NCBI RefSeq assembly: GCF_041296385.1
Contig: NC_091019.1
Span: forward strand, 13,780,531-13,844,530
Direction: 5' to 3'
DNA: 64,000 nucleotides
From: Aphelocoma coerulescens
Lineage: Eukaryota; Chordata; Aves; Passeriformes; Corvidae
Part shown: positions 12,770 through 25,800 of the stretch, one piece after another
Position numbering within the stretch: position 1 is the stretch's first letter
Layout: every line of letters starts with the position of its first letter
Program-made: the position numbers and the translations under genes
Notes under the pieces: generated by a model
Told to the model about the DNA's origin: nothing
Database searches by the model: none
What the model saw: only the letters and a program-made list of their open reading frames with translations

Positions 12770-12900
12770 ATGGGATGCCAGAATCGTTTGGGTGGGAAGG
12801 GACTTTAAAGCTCATCCATTTCCACCCCCTGCCATGGGCAGGGACACCTTCCGCCAACCTGTGCAAGGGCCTCACCACCCTCACGGGGAAGAATTAGATT
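12770..12900 (-). mobile_element. CR1 LINE 3'-end fragment
   Basis: Reverse-complement CR1 with 'cgtttgggtgggaagggact', 'ccccctgccatgggcaggga' and 'cctcaccaccctcacgggga'. An internal deletion is likely, because the usual 'ggttgctccaagcc' block is missing. Confidence 0.85.
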
Positions 12901-14665
12901 CTCTGATTCTAGTTCAAATCCAGCAAAGTTGGCTCCAGATTTAAGCTCTGCTCAGCATTCAGTGCAGCACTGTGGTTTACAAGACTTCAGAGAAGGAAAG
13001 GGTTTGGTTCCAAGGATTGCAGTGGGAATGCAAAAGTTCTGTAAAGTCTTTCTTTGACTTGTGTTTTGGGTTGGGACTGAAATTCTCAAATGGAAAAGTG
13101 CTCAGCATAACTCATCCTCTGTCACCTTTGTCCTCAGCTGGGAACGTGTGGGGTTAATGCTGGTGTTTCAAGTGATGATCAGAAAGTGAGAATAAAGAAG
13201 TAGAAAGTCTGTTTTCTTTTGAAATGTCTGTTAAACTGTGAATAGAAAGAGGAATTAAAACCTTTGATGGAGGAAATCCCAGAGAGCTGTTCTGCTGTAT
13301 GGACAACTTGCAGCCCAGCTGAGGGTGAAGTGGCGTGCTACTACTTTTTAAACCATATAGAAACTAAAAAGGTGTTTCCAAATGCAAGATGATACTGTCT
13401 GAAGTACTTATTCTAGAACTGAAAATAATTCAGGTAGCAGTTTTAGTCTGAAGAGGTAGTTCTGGTCAGTGTATTTCAACTGGAGATGAGTCAGAAGACA
13501 ATCCTCGAAAATACTACATGAACTTGTTCCTTAACAGAGCTTTGTTTTGCCTGCTTGGGTTTAAAGCTTCTGTAAATTTAAGTCGAGGTTATAAACATGC
13601 GTGTCTGTTAAATTTTCAAATTCAGGCTGTCTTCTGCACTCTCAGAGATTATAACTCCTAGAGTCCATACCTGGAGCCACAGAGCCAAGGATTTGGACAC
13701 TGAGGTGGGGCACAGGCAGTTTTGAGGGCCACTGAAGTGAGGAAAAGAAGATGAAGATTATTTAAAGGAAAAAAAATGTTTAAATAAAACGTTTAGTTAA
13801 ATGTCACATTGAAGGAATACCTTGCCCTTCCCTGAATTCCCTGCATTGCTTTTTTCTCCCCTAAAGCCAATTTTGAGCTTGTTGAGTAGGAACGTGTTGT
13901 CTTTGGATCCTGAGGGTGCTGTGCTGACAGTTCCCAGTCAGGAGAGAGTGAATGGAGATCTTTGTGGGAGAGATGTACCGGAGGGAGGAGAAGGGAAATC
14001 CGGATCCAGAGATAGGATGGCAGTGACAGCTCCGTGACATGGAGAGGAGCTGGCAGGGATGCACCTGCCCTTGAAATTCCCACAGGCAGCACAGTTTGCA
14101 GCCACACGTGTAGAACACGGAATCACGGCGCAGCTTGAATTGTTTAAGCTCAGCAGCTTGAAGGAAGCTCCTAAAGCAGTCGTGGAAGGGTGTGATTATA
14201 ATATATAGAAGAGCTTTAATATTTACTGTAGAAAAACCTTACACCTTGTTCTTCAAAATAAAGCCTTGGGAATAATTTGTTATTCCATTTTGTCCGTGGA
14301 ACAGGAAGGGTGCCAGAGCTATCTGAGCAAAGTGACATATGATTGATATTTTACCAGACTCAGCCTTCTGCCACGAAGGAATCGAGTTTGCATTTTGCAT
14401 ATATGAAAAATCAGATGAGCAGGGCTTGTGTGGGTTATTTTTTTTTTTTAAACCTTGATTGGCAAAGCTTGTGCTCCTTCTATAAACATGACTGTGAAAG
14501 CTGTCCTGGAATATTTTTGACTTGGTTTTTCAAACTACTTATAGGCATGTTTTAGGGTGTTGTTGGCATAGCTGTCACATGGCAGCTTTGTACAGAACCT
14601 ATTTAAAGTTGTAACAGGCAATTCTGTGTAAATGGGTGATATTTAATAGATCTGGTATTTTATAG

Positions 14666-15000
14666 AGTCACAGAATCCCAGAATGATTTGGGTTGGAAGA
14701 GACCTTAAGGATCATCTCGTTCCACACCCTGCTACAGGCAGAGACGCCTTCCACTAGCCCAGGTTGCTCCAAGCTCTGTCCAGCCTGGCTTTGGACACTT
14801 CCAGGGATGGGGCAGCCACAGCTTCGCTGGGCAACCTGTGCTGGGGCCTCACCACCCCAACAGAAGAATTTCCTCCTGATATCCCATCTAACCCTGCTCT
14901 CTGTCAGGGTGGAGCCATTCCCCCTTATCTTGACACTACCTGCTCTTTTTAAAATTCCCTTTCCTTCTTGCTGCTGCTGTTCCCTGGGATATTTCAGGAT
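14666..15000 (-). mobile_element. CR1 LINE 3'-end fragment
   Basis: Starts with the octamer-like 'agagtcacagaatcccagaa', then 'gggttggaagagaccttaag', 'caggttgctccaagctctgt' and 'atcccatctaaccctgctct'. It is a well-preserved reverse-orientation CR1. Confidence 0.9.
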
Positions 15001-16314
15001 TGCAATATCTGTGTAAGCTTCAGCCTTCCCGTTTTTTCCAGGTGGTCTAGTGTGCACCTCCCATCCTTTCCTGTGTTCCTCTTGCCTAATCTCTGGACTC
15101 TGAATGCCATCATCAAAAGGAAACCTTAGAAACTAGTTCACTGGGGAGTGATGGCAGCAAAAGCCAACTGTCAAAGCATCTCTTTCCATCAAATTGTCAG
15201 CCTGGAGACAAGCTCAGCCTCATTTCCACCCCCACATCCTTGGATTCACCTGCAAATGCCAGGGAATTCCTTTGCCCTACCTGGGCTTTCCTTGCAGCAG
15301 CATGCTTGAGGCTGCTTATCCATGGTTCTCCATGGGTTGCTGCTGCTGCTACAGCTGGGAGGGTCCTATGGGAAGCACAAGTGATGGATGCTGTTTGGGA
15401 ATTGCCATATGCTCCATCACACTCTAGAAACCATTAATTCCAAGTTGCCTTCTCATCCTGGTGCATCCCTCCCTAAATTGTTGAGAGGCAAAGAAAATAC
15501 GTTCCCTCTGAGATAAGGAAGGTATTCGTGTTATCCATCTCTGAGCAAACTAAGGGGACAGAAACAAATCCTGGTCTCTGCTTCCAGTTTTTCCTGGCTT
15601 TGGAGTGGGTTTGGAGTTTTGGGGAGTCAAGGGTGGCTTTGCCTGTGGTTAAGCACAGGGTTTGCATCTCTTCTGCAGGGAATGAGTATGAAACTGTGGC
15701 TGTGCCATTGCCTCTCAAGCTCTGACCCCACTTGTGCCTATTTCAGTGGGGTTTGGAAGGCTGTGAAGAGCAGCAGAGGCACCAGAGCTTCCTACAGACA
15801 CACAGAACAACGCTGCTTTATGTTGGAGTCACAAGCAAAAGGCTTGTGACAACTCTTGGGGTAGAAATCTGCAGGTCTTCAAGGCCGTAGGAAGTGGTTT
15901 TGCCGGTGTTGATCACGAGTGTGCAGTGAAGGCTTTGCTTTCAGAAACTTGGGGTTTGCTTTAATGCAAATATGTACCAGACCCCAAAGGTTTGGGGCTC
16001 CAAACTTGATCAGGGTTTGGTGCCTGATGTTGGAGTCGCTGAGGTCACTTATCAGTCCCCACATTTGTTTTTCACTTCATCATTTCCTGTCTATTCTGCT
16101 CGGTGGCAGCCTGTCACTGGCAACGTGACACAGTGTTACAGCTTCTTACCATCGGTAAAGGGGGAAGGAAAGCCGGTGCTTAACGCAAAGGAATGTGCTT
16201 TTCCAGGTGTCACATTAATTATCCAAACAACCTGCCTTGTTGTTGATTTTGAGGAAATATCCTCTGACTCTCCTCCATGCTTGCACATTGTTCACTTCCA
16301 CTGGTGTTTTCCAT

Positions 16315-16487
16315 CTTGTCCCCTTTTTTCCTCCCCTCTTTTCCCCCCCCCATTTCCCCCTCCTTTCTTCCCTTCCCCCCACTTTTTCCCTTTTTCCCCT
16401 ACTTTTTCACTGTCCTTTCCCCTCCTTTTCTTTTTCCCCTCCTTTTCCTTTTCCCCTTTTTTTCCCCCTTTCCTCTTCCCTGAGAAT
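16315..16487 (+). repeat. Long polypyrimidine (C/T) tract
   Basis: About 170 bases made almost wholly of C and T, in irregular blocks such as 'cccccccccatttcccc', with very few purine interruptions. The complementary strand is polypurine. Such tracts can form triplex (H-DNA) structures. It lies deep in BAHD1 intron 1, far from any exon. Confidence 0.85.
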
Positions 16488-17023
16488 GCTGCTTGCTGAG
16501 GCTGCAGAGAGTGTGAGAACAGCCAGCGAAACGTAATTTTGGCTTCCCCAGACAGAGCACTGCCACTAGGCAAGATCTGAAACCAGATAAGGAAGGCTGA
16601 GCCAGACCTTCCCAAGGAATCAGCCGGGGAGCTCCTCGGGGGTGTTCCCAGCTCTGGCTCCGGGTAGTGCAGGTCGGGCCTGCGCCCGGCCGGATTCGCT
16701 CCCTGTGCCGCTGCTTTTGGACGCATTCGGCACTCGGGGTGTGAAGCCCCGGGCTCTCATTGCAGTTGTCTGTGATTTATCACGGCCACACACAGGCTGC
16801 AAAACTCCCAGCTGGGTGGCTGGAGCACACACAGGCTTTCGCAATGGGAGGGGGGGGCGACGATAATTACGGGTGTTGGAGCAGGGAGTGGAGCAGAGCC
16901 CAGTCCAGGACAGCTCCCAGAGATCCTCCTGGCTGTGCCAGAGTTGCCCCACATCCCTTTTTACAAGCCTGTTGGAAGCTGTGGAGGCTGTGTGTCCACA
17001 TGGCTTTCAGAAGCTGCTGGCAG

Positions 17024-17258
17024 TGAATCATAGAATGCTGGAATGGTTTGACTTGGAAGGGATCTTAAAGATCCATCCCCCTGCCATGGGCAGGGACACC
17101 TTCCACTATTCCAGGTTGCTCCAAGCCTCATGCAGCCTGGCCTTGGACACTTGCAGGGATGGGGCAGCCACAGCTTCTCTGGGCACCCTGTGCCAGTGCC
17201 TGGATACCCTCACAGGGAAGAATTTCTTCCCAAAATCCCATCTAACCCTGCTGTGGTG
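17024..17258 (-). mobile_element. CR1 LINE 3'-end fragment
   Basis: Reverse-orientation CR1 beginning 'tgaatcatagaatgctggaa', with 'ccctgccatgggcagggaca' and 'ggcagccacagcttctctgg'. Confidence 0.9.
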
Positions 17259-18189
17259 CAATGGTCAGAGCTGTGCTGATGAGTGGGAGAAACCAGCCCT
17301 TTCTGCAGCCTGATGAGCTCTGTATAAACAGTTCTCTCCAGAGCTTGTGGATGATGGAGCTTTCAATGGGTCTCTGGAGAAAAATCAGGACTGGACCCTG
17401 GGAAGACAAATGCAGCCTCCTACAGCTACAGATTTTCTGAATGTTTGAGAGGGAGGCAATGTTTCCACTCATGGGACGTGCATGACATTCAAGGAACTCA
17501 GCCTGGGATACCTGATGCTGCTGCAATTTATCTGGATTTCCCAGAGCTCCTGCAAGCCTTCTTCCATGCAACATGTTCCTTAGAGCACCGGGAATTACTT
17601 GTCTGCAAAAGCAACAGGGAGAAAGGAGCCAATCCTCCAGATACTCACAGTTGTAGGGCTGTTGTCACAGCATAAGCTGTTGCAATGGAAATGGATAGAC
17701 AGGATTCAAGTAGATGGGGCTGAGAGTCATCAGAGTGGTGCCGTGCATGGAGAGGAGGATTGGTGTTGTCGTAACTCTTTGTGTGTTATTGAAGTGCCAA
17801 ATGGATCAGGAGCTTTAAAAGCTTTAATTTCTGTGCTTTTGGCATCGTCTCTTGGAACGTGTGCATCTCTGTAGTGAAGCTCTGGAGAGGAAATGGGGCT
17901 TGAAGGGGTAGTCCCAGACTAGTTTCTTCTAATTTCACTTGCAATCAAGTGCTGGAGAGGGAGAGACAGATGCTGCAGCTGCGTGATTACAGAACATGCA
18001 GCTGTTATCACACTTGCTTCTTTTCCTGCTAATGAGGCATCAACTCTCTCCTGAGTTTGCTGTTTGGGTAATGGTTTTATTCTGGCACGAAACTAGAAGT
18101 GGTTTTAATTTTTCTTTATTCTGATCTGGTTTGGGTTCAGCAGCTGGCAAGATGGTTTTTCAGAACTAGTCTGGTTTGAGGAAGGAGTT

Positions 18190-18372
18190 GCCCCAGGGGT
18201 GTTGCCTGGAGAAGCTGTGGGTGCCTCATTCCTGGAAGTGTCCAAGGCCAGGTTGGACGGGGCTTGGAACAACTTGGGTTAGTGGAAGGTGTCCCTGACC
18301 ATGGCAGGGGGTTGGAATGGAATCAGCTTTAAGGTCCCTTCCAACCCAAACCATTCTGTGATTATATGATAA
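18190..18372 (+). mobile_element. CR1 LINE 3' end
   Basis: Sense CR1 tail: 'gtccaaggccaggttggacg', 'aaggtcccttccaacccaaa' and the terminal octamers 'ccattctgtgattatatgat'. Confidence 0.92.
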
Positions 18373-18949
18373 GGAGGCAGCAATTCCAACTAGCTTTAAA
18401 ATGCTTGGTGGGCTCTGGATGCAGCTGGATAGACTGAGCTGCTTGGAACTTTTATTTCCAACACCTCAATGTCTTCTCGCCATTAATCCATTTCCTCAGC
18501 CACAGGCAGTACACGGGTGGTTCTGGTTTAAGTATCTTCACTTTCAGTTCTTCACATTTTTTTGCACTTTCTTGGAGACTTCTGGGCACAGGCGGCTTTT
18601 CTCTGCTTTGTGAAGCAATACAAAGGTGGAAAGAGGATGAAGAGCTCTGCCACTCTCCCCTCCCAGCTGGCAAGAGCACAATACTCTCTGGAAGGAAGCT
18701 CAGCAGGACTCTGATTTTGAGGAATGATGCATTTGCCTGTCAGAGGGCTGAGTTTTAGCATTGTTCAAAAGCTCTATCTCTCTGTTGTGCTGGGGGACGA
18801 GGAAGGATTGCTGGATCCCAGGTGAGCTGGGAGCAGGAGCATCCCCCTCACAAAACAATCCATGCAGTGCAGGTGATTGCGGAGGTGTGGAAAAACCTCT
18901 GGGTAGTTCAGCATACTAAGGATGGGTTTTGTTCCATAGGTGCTAGCAG

Positions 18950-19340
18950 TGAATCATAGAATCCTGGAATGGTTTGGGTTGGAAGGGATTTTAAAGCTCA
19001 AACAGTCCCACCCCCTGCCATGGGCAGAAACACCTTCCACTATCCCAGGTTGCTCCAAGCCCCACCCAACCTGGCCTTGGACACTGCCAGAGATGAGACA
19101 GCCACAGCTTCTCTTGGCAACCTGTGCCAGTGCCTGAGCACCCTCACAGGGTTATTTCTAATATCCCATCTATCCCTGCCCTCTGTCAGGGTGGAGCCAT
19201 TCCCCCTTGTTCAAAACCCCTCTCCAACTTTCCTGTAGGCCCCTTCAGCCACTGGAAGGGGCAATTAAGTCACCTCAAAGTTTCTCCAGGCTGAACAATC
19301 CAAATTCTCATACATCCCTTTCCCTCAGTTTCTTCCAGCC
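18950..19340 (-). mobile_element. CR1 LINE 3'-end fragment
   Basis: Begins 'gtgaatcatagaatcctgga' and runs through 'caggttgctccaagccccac', 'atctatccctgccctctgtc' and 'ctccaggctgaacaatcc'. At nearly 400 bp it is one of the longer copies here. Confidence 0.9.
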
Positions 19341-21237
19341 TTTTCCTAACTTTAGAGCAGCTATGGCATGAACAGTCACACCTACAGCACCCAGTTTTTA
19401 GCAGATATTCCAACTCATTGGAGCACGAACCCTCCAGGATATGTGGTGCCAGGCCCGGTCAGGCTTCTGCCTGTGGAAACCTGAGGAGAAGAAGATGCCT
19501 GGTGCTGGGGTTAAGGCAAACCATGGCTGTTTTTTTTGGGATTTTCACTTCTGCCAGAGGCTCAGTCTCTCAGGAGGGACAGTAGAAAATAGGATAAAAG
19601 TTGCAAGGAAACCACTGGTCCATATAGCCTGGGAAGAGTTGTCCTCCCCAGGGCATGTTCTGCAGGATACCTCCTCTGCCAAATCCTGCTCTGCCTGATC
19701 AGTTTTTAAAAATTATAGTCCTCTCCCATACTCCAGAGTTTGCATTGTGGTCAGTTTGTGCAAGAAGAATTCGATTTTGGAGGAAATTCTGTCTGACTTG
19801 ATCCTCCTGATTCCCAGAGCCTGATTTTCTGATAAGAAAAATGTGGACATATATAAATGCTTGTTCCCCACTGAGCTCTCCTGTTGGGGCACCAGCCATG
19901 GGATATATCCTATTTAATGGGATGTAGGGACTCAGTCACCCCAAAACACATTGCCAAGAGCATGACATCTAGAAAAGCACCGTGCAAACCCCAGTGGGTT
20001 TCGATTCCTGAATTTCCCTTAGTTAATGCATATATAAGTAAGGCAATTAAAACACATCAGGCTTATTTCAAATAGATAATCTAATTATCAGCTTGATTAA
20101 ACCATATCAAATGAACAGTTCTTGTAATTCGGGAGCTTTGTTCTAATCACTGCCAAAGCAGTAGGAGCTTTAATTAAAAGCCTCAAAAGTGGCAGACCAG
20201 TGTCAATTGAGGGGAATTCCAGCTCGAATCCTGATTGCAGGGAAGAGCAAACCCCTCCTAGGTGGATGCTGATACAAAGATCTTTTCTACCAATAAATGG
20301 AATTTGACTATTTTGTAAATACCATTAAATGCAAGTAATTGTCCTTTGCTGCTGTTTCTGATGCTCAGAGACAGACTTAATTAAATCTATTTCACTATCA
20401 CTCATTTACACTGACATTTTTAATGTCTATAGGTTGCTATCACCCAGCCATATCCTTTCTCAGCCTTGGACCTACAGCTTCTTATGCAAAAGTGTGCTCC
20501 TTCAGACTGCAGAATTCCTTAATTAAAAATTGGGTGCTGGATAACTCGGGAAGCCCAGGCTTCTTTTTCCTGCCATGAGGGTATTTTTAGGGCCTCTCTG
20601 CCCATCGTGATTTGGTGTTCAATGCCCACAACTTTTATAAAACACAACTACAGGGAATGACAAGAGCAGTGGGCAGCCAGGTTTCAACCTGCACAGGGAT
20701 TTGCATATATTTAATTTATTAATGTTGGCATGTCTCTGCTTAGTAGCCCAAGTTTTCTTTTCACCTGAGTAGGTGGACTTCTTGTTTTTCTTTTGCCTAA
20801 TTGTCTCAGAAAATGACACTGGAACAGCCTGCTTGTATCAACATGCAGGCAGTCACAGACTGGGGGTTATTTCTGCTCTGTGCCCTGAACCAGCCTTCAG
20901 ATTTTGGAGATTTGATGGGAATTTGTGAGGTGTTAACAGCATCAGGGTAAGAGGGAGCTGGGTGAACAGCTCTCTGTCTGGACCTAGCTTTTCCCAGCTG
21001 CTGTGACATTTGCCATCACCACCTTGCTTTTAATTACTGTTGTGTTCCATGGCTTAATATTAAACCACATCTAATTCCATCCTGTCTCTTAATTGGCTTA
21101 ACTGGCCATCACCCAAATAGGCTCTGCTGTATAGAAACAAGCTTCTCCAAATATTTCCTAATTGGCACTTGGTGCTTTGTGAGGAGATGGGACCCTCACA
21201 GCGATATTAATAGATGTTTTCTCCCGTTCGTTCCCAG

Positions 21238-22881
21238 GATTGGACATTGATCCTATGACGCATGCCCGGAAAAAACAACTTTTCCTTCTGAAACACCCAG
21301 CTGGTTCTGCTGGCCAGGCCTCGTCGCCAACAGGCAGCAGGAGGATGGACAGGGCCAACGCAGAGCAGCGGGACGGAGATGCCTCGGAGGCTCCGAACTG
21401 TCCCAGTGGGTTTGTAGGGAACAACAAAAGCAAGAGTTTGCGTGAAGTGCGAAAGACGTACCCGCTGCGGAGGCGGCTGCTCCCCTCAGTGAGCAAAAAG
21501 ACCTGCAAGGTGCTCCTCACCAGGCTGGAGGATGTGGCCGGCTCTCTGTCCAAACAGACCCCGAGCTGTAAAAAAAAGCACCTTCCCAGCTGGGTGGAGG
21601 GTTTGGGATCTGCTTTGTTCTCGGAAAAGGTTCAGCCTGTGGGAGCAGGCAAGAGTGAGTCATCCGGGGAGAAGTGCACAGTAACTTATCCTGGGTCGGA
21701 GCAGGACCTTGATCCTGCTCCCTCGGAGCCCAGGAAGCGCCGGCTGGCCTCGCTGAACGCAGAGGCGGTGAACAACCTGCTGTTTGAACGGGACGATGGC
21801 TTGTTATCCGGCAGGCGCTTCCGCAGGGACTCCGGGAAGGCTGCTGGGGACTGTACCCTCAAGGGCTTGCAGTGCAAAGCCAGTGACAACTGGTCTGCCC
21901 TGGAAAAACCGGCTGTGAAAACAGGGAAAGGAAAGAACCGGCATGAGCCCAGTCAGAAATGCAATAGCTGTGAGCATTCTCTGGATGAGGTCTTTGATGA
22001 TGGGGCAAAGAGAGAGGATGGTGCCATCTCCTACCATCCCACCCCAAAGAGACTGGCCAGCCTGAACGCTGTGGCCTTCCTGAAGCTGACCCACGAGAAA
22101 GACCAACCCCTGAAGCAGAGGAGTAAATCAGATGGAGAGGGCAAGTCTGAGAACCACTGTTTGAAATCTACCCTCAAATGGGCCAAAGCCGGTCGGAAGA
22201 ACTGTGTCAAATCCAAGAAAGAAGTGGCTGGCTTAAAAATGGATGGGCAGCACGGCTGGCAAGGCCAGACCCTGGGCACCTTTGGGAAGGGGGAGCAACG
22301 GGACTCTTCCAGGCTCTACGGGACGACAGAACCTGTCCCCTACGAGTCGCTGTCTGGCTCCTATGCTAGCACAGAGGGCTTCTACCACAGACTGCCTTTG
22401 CTCATGGGAGGACAAGCTTCCATGAAGCCAGAGTATGGAAGACCTGGAGAGAAATCCCCAACCCCCAAACAGGAATTTCATCAGCCTTCCTTTCCCGTGC
22501 AGCAGTTCCCTCCTTTGCCTGTGCCCGGGAATCACACGGATTGTGGATGTCTCTATGAATCCGCTGATCTGACTCCGTTGAACGGGTTTTATGTTTATTA
22601 TGGCCAAAGTGGATACAGTGGCTACTCCCCTTGCTCCATTTATCCCAAGGACGAGCTGTCACAGGCTGCGACCTGCGAGGGTCTCCTGGTATCTCCGGGT
22701 TCCTTGCCATCAGGTGCTCATTTCCAGCCCCTGCACTGGTGCAGCTCTCCGTACTGCTGCGGAGAGGGAGCGGCCGTGAGCAGCTACAGCGTCTGCGGCG
22801 TGGTGCACGTGCCGGAGGGCAGGATCGGCAGCGTGCACGCGGGACGGAACAGCTACCCCTACAAAATGCCTTTTGCAGCAG
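21238..22881 (+). CDS. BAHD1: BAHD1 exon 2 (first coding exon; CDS from 21255)
   Basis: The acceptor 'cgttcccag' ends at 21237; 17 nt of 5'UTR precede the ATG. The exon codes residues 1-542 plus one base and ends 'gcagcag' before the donor GTAAGG at 22882. It holds the whole disordered half: a Lys/Arg-rich start, the RLASLNA motifs, and a Tyr/Gly/Ser/Cys-rich stretch with the conserved 'KMPFAA' at its end. The reading frame stays open to 23054 beyond the donor, but that extension has no homology and is intron. Confidence 0.95.
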
Positions 22882-25800
22882 GTAAGGTGCAAAGTGCACG
22901 CAAATCCTGGCCGGCGTTCCTGGGAGAAAAGGGTGACTCGGTGCGGTGCCTGCTTTCTGGGAGGCAGGTTCCCTTTGCAAGCAGTTCTCAGCTCCACAGC
23001 CAAGCTGCGGCTCGGAAGGAATCTGCCTCCCACCTCCCCTTCCCCCGTTTTTAGCCCGGAGGGTTTTTCCCACTGAAAGGTCTTGTTGGTGTGGAAGGCA
23101 GAGAATCGGTGAAAGGATTTGGGCAGTGAGAAGGTGACTCACGGCTTGTCGTGCTGGAGCTAAGACTGAGCTTTGATCTGTGTAAAATGAGCAGGGTTCA
23201 GTTCCTGCACGCCATCCCGCTGTGCCGATCTGAGCGGAGGGTCGGTAGCACACCAGGATGAGTTACTTCTTCCATCCCAAAACCTCGCTCTGGGGGCTGA
23301 GGCATCCTCGGAGAGCCTGTGGAGAAGCAGGCATTGCCTCTGCTGTTAGGATCTTGTGGTGCCAGCTGGGGAGTGCAGGCTTTTTGGATTCCATGGATCA
23401 GAGCTGGCAGGGCTGCATAGGGAGTTTCACCATGGTGGTCTAAGTGCCAGGCGCACTGTTAGTTTGAGAACTCTTGGTCCCATCTTTGCGCTCCGTGTCT
23501 GACAATGAAGCCCTGGAATGAGGAGGGGTGAGGGGGTGTGGAAACATCATTACCTGCCTGGCTCTCGTCTGTCCCCGCCTGCTTTTCAGACTTCCTGCTT
23601 TGTCTTGGAGCTTTGCCTCTGCCATTGAAAAATACCTTTTTAAATATTTAAAAGTGGAGCTTTGTGTGGGGGTTATCAGACACCAGCACTGTGTGTAAAG
23701 CCATTGGGCTGGACAGTGCAGCAAACAGTCGGTCTGTAGAGGAGGCTGCTCTCCAGCTGCTGGGAGTGCCAACGTGGGATCTTTCCGCTAACCACGTGTT
23801 CCAGCCAAGAGCTGGCATGACTTACCCACTGAAAACAGATTTTCAGGTAGGTGGATGGAGTTTTGGTTCAAGCGAGGCTTTGTCATCTTCCGTTATAGGA
23901 AGCTGCTGAAACTCGGGAGCGTTTGGTTGAAGTGTAATTTCTGTTTTCCCGAAATATCCCTGCTGTCATGGTGCTGCTTCCTACGGCAGCAGCCAGACAG
24001 GGCTTGCTGGTGGCTTCAGAGCTCTTGAAAGTGGAATGCTCACAAGACAACCAGCTCAGCAGTGTGTTCTTGCCTGACAGTTTCTGTGTAGTGCCCCAAG
24101 GTCATACCAGTCTGCTTTGTTCCTCAGCTTTTGCACGCTGGTGCCTCTGATTTGTGCAGCCGGAAGGATGCAGGCAGTGCAGATGGAGTATTTTCCAGAG
24201 CTCAGCCCTCCCTGTGGATTCAGTGGTTCCTTCTGGTGCTGGCAAGGGCAGCAGCAGTTCCAGGAGTGGGTATTTGCTAGTGTGTCACCCCACTACTGAG
24301 ATCTCCCTTGCTGTGATTTCCTTCCTGGGAGCAACTTGGATTTAAAATCTATAACACTGCAATCATTGAGATTTTGGTTTGTGGATTGAAGCATATAAGG
24401 AGGTCTCAGAGAATATTAGCAGGGCCTTAGGCTTAGGGATTGATTTTTTTAGAATTATGCACCTCTGAAATATTTTCCTTCCCTAGGGTGGGGCATTTGA
24501 GTGAACTAAAGGAGCACTTTGGCTGCAAGCAGCAGGCTCTCATCAGAGGGGGATCCAGCTTGACATGCCAAATGCTGTGTGTTACGTCTGTCTGATTTGG
24601 TGTCTTCCAAGTGTTCATAGGGGAGTATCAGTGTCTGTGTGGTACAAATCCAGGGACTGGGCTGTGATCTTGGGCGATGGTTGTGGGCAGTGTGGAAGCA
24701 CAGTGGTTGGGAAGGAGCTGGGACAGGTTGTGAGAGCTACTTTAGTGCCAGTGCCATCGGAGAGGCTGGGAATGTGTGTGACCAAGTGTGTGCCAGCAAG
24801 AGCAGCTCTGCACCAGGGCCCTGACGTTCAGTAGAGATTTTTGTGAAGCTTTATCCTGCTGTAGCTCAAGCTTAAAAGCTGCTTTTGTAAGCAAAATACT
24901 TGAGAGGTGATTCCTTGCTCCATGTGTCCTGTGCCTGCCAGTGCCTGCATCCTGATGTCCAGGCACTCCAGGGGTTCCTGTGGCATTTGCTACTCAGGGT
25001 TGATTTTGATTTAAATGATTGATGATGATGATGGTCTGTGGCATCCCTTGTACTCACAGCTCCACAGTGGCTTGGTTGCAGCCCCTTAGGGAGGGTAAGG
25101 TGAGAGGCAGGAGTGAATAACTTCCCATCTCTGCAAGGGGTCCCAGCAGTTTTTTGGCTGGAGCTGAGTGACTTCAGGTGGAATTTTCCCTTCAGATTTG
25201 TAAGCTCTGGTCTGAGATATCTCCTGGAGCCTGACTGGAGCTGCCCTTTGGTCACCCCAAAAAGCACACTCTCAGGTTTGGGGAACAGGGATGCATCATG
25301 TATTGGTCCAGGAGCTCTTTTCCTGGTGATAGGGGGTAATTGCAACTGCTTCTTCCCTTGACCTGGGTTGAGGCTTGTTTGTGACTCTGAGCAGAGCGAG
25401 GTATTTCTGGGATACTCTGAGGCAGCGTCAGCCAAATTCCAGCCTGCTGAGGTTCCTGTGTCTGCTGCAGAGACACGGTTTTGCTGAGGGTGCAGCATCT
25501 TGTGGTTGTGTTCCACCTTGTTTCATCTTTCTTGACATAATTTGGAGAATCTTCTCAATTTTCCCTGATTAGTAGAATTTGGCTTTTTGAAAGAAGCTGG
25601 CTGGTTTTGGCAGTGTGATTTAATCCTTCCCATTGTTTCGATAAGCCTTTTATTTTTTATACATATTGACAGGCTGGAACTGCTTTGGATACTGGCCAGC
25701 CTTGTGTGTATTCCTGGCTGGCATTACTTGGGATTCAGATGGGTTTGTTGTGGTGCAGTGTCATCGGCAGAGCACTGGAACACGCAGGCTCGGAAATGGC

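Larger units (their letters stand above)
1412..21237 (+). other. BAHD1: BAHD1 intron 1 (about 19.8 kb)
   Basis: From the GTGAGT donor after the CpG island to the 'cgttcccag' acceptor before the first coding exon. It contains ten CR1 fragments (listed separately), a poly-T run near 6778-6795, a C-rich tract near 10230-10251, a G-run tract near 11319-11345 and a long pyrimidine tract at 16315-16487. Unmarked stretches (1900-3450, 4300-9260, 9770-12770, 12900-14660, 15000-16310, 16490-17020, 17260-18190, 18380-18950, 19340-21237) show no exon I can support. The A+T-rich block at about 20000-20450 has the texture of conserved non-coding DNA, but that cannot be judged from one genome. Confidence 0.6.

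Noticed and set aside
21240..21254. Upstream TTG start adding five residues to BAHD1
   Set aside because: It is not an ATG; the ATG at 21255 matches the human N-terminus.
22882..23054. In-frame continuation of BAHD1 exon 2 to a stop at 23054
   Set aside because: A consensus donor (CAG/GTAAGG) precedes it, exon 3 restores the human-like sequence exactly, and the extension has no homology. It could at most be a rare intron-retention form.
22402..23253. 283-codon minus-strand frame across BAHD1 exon 2
   Set aside because: It is a shadow of the coding exon, spans the exon-intron border and shows no known domain.
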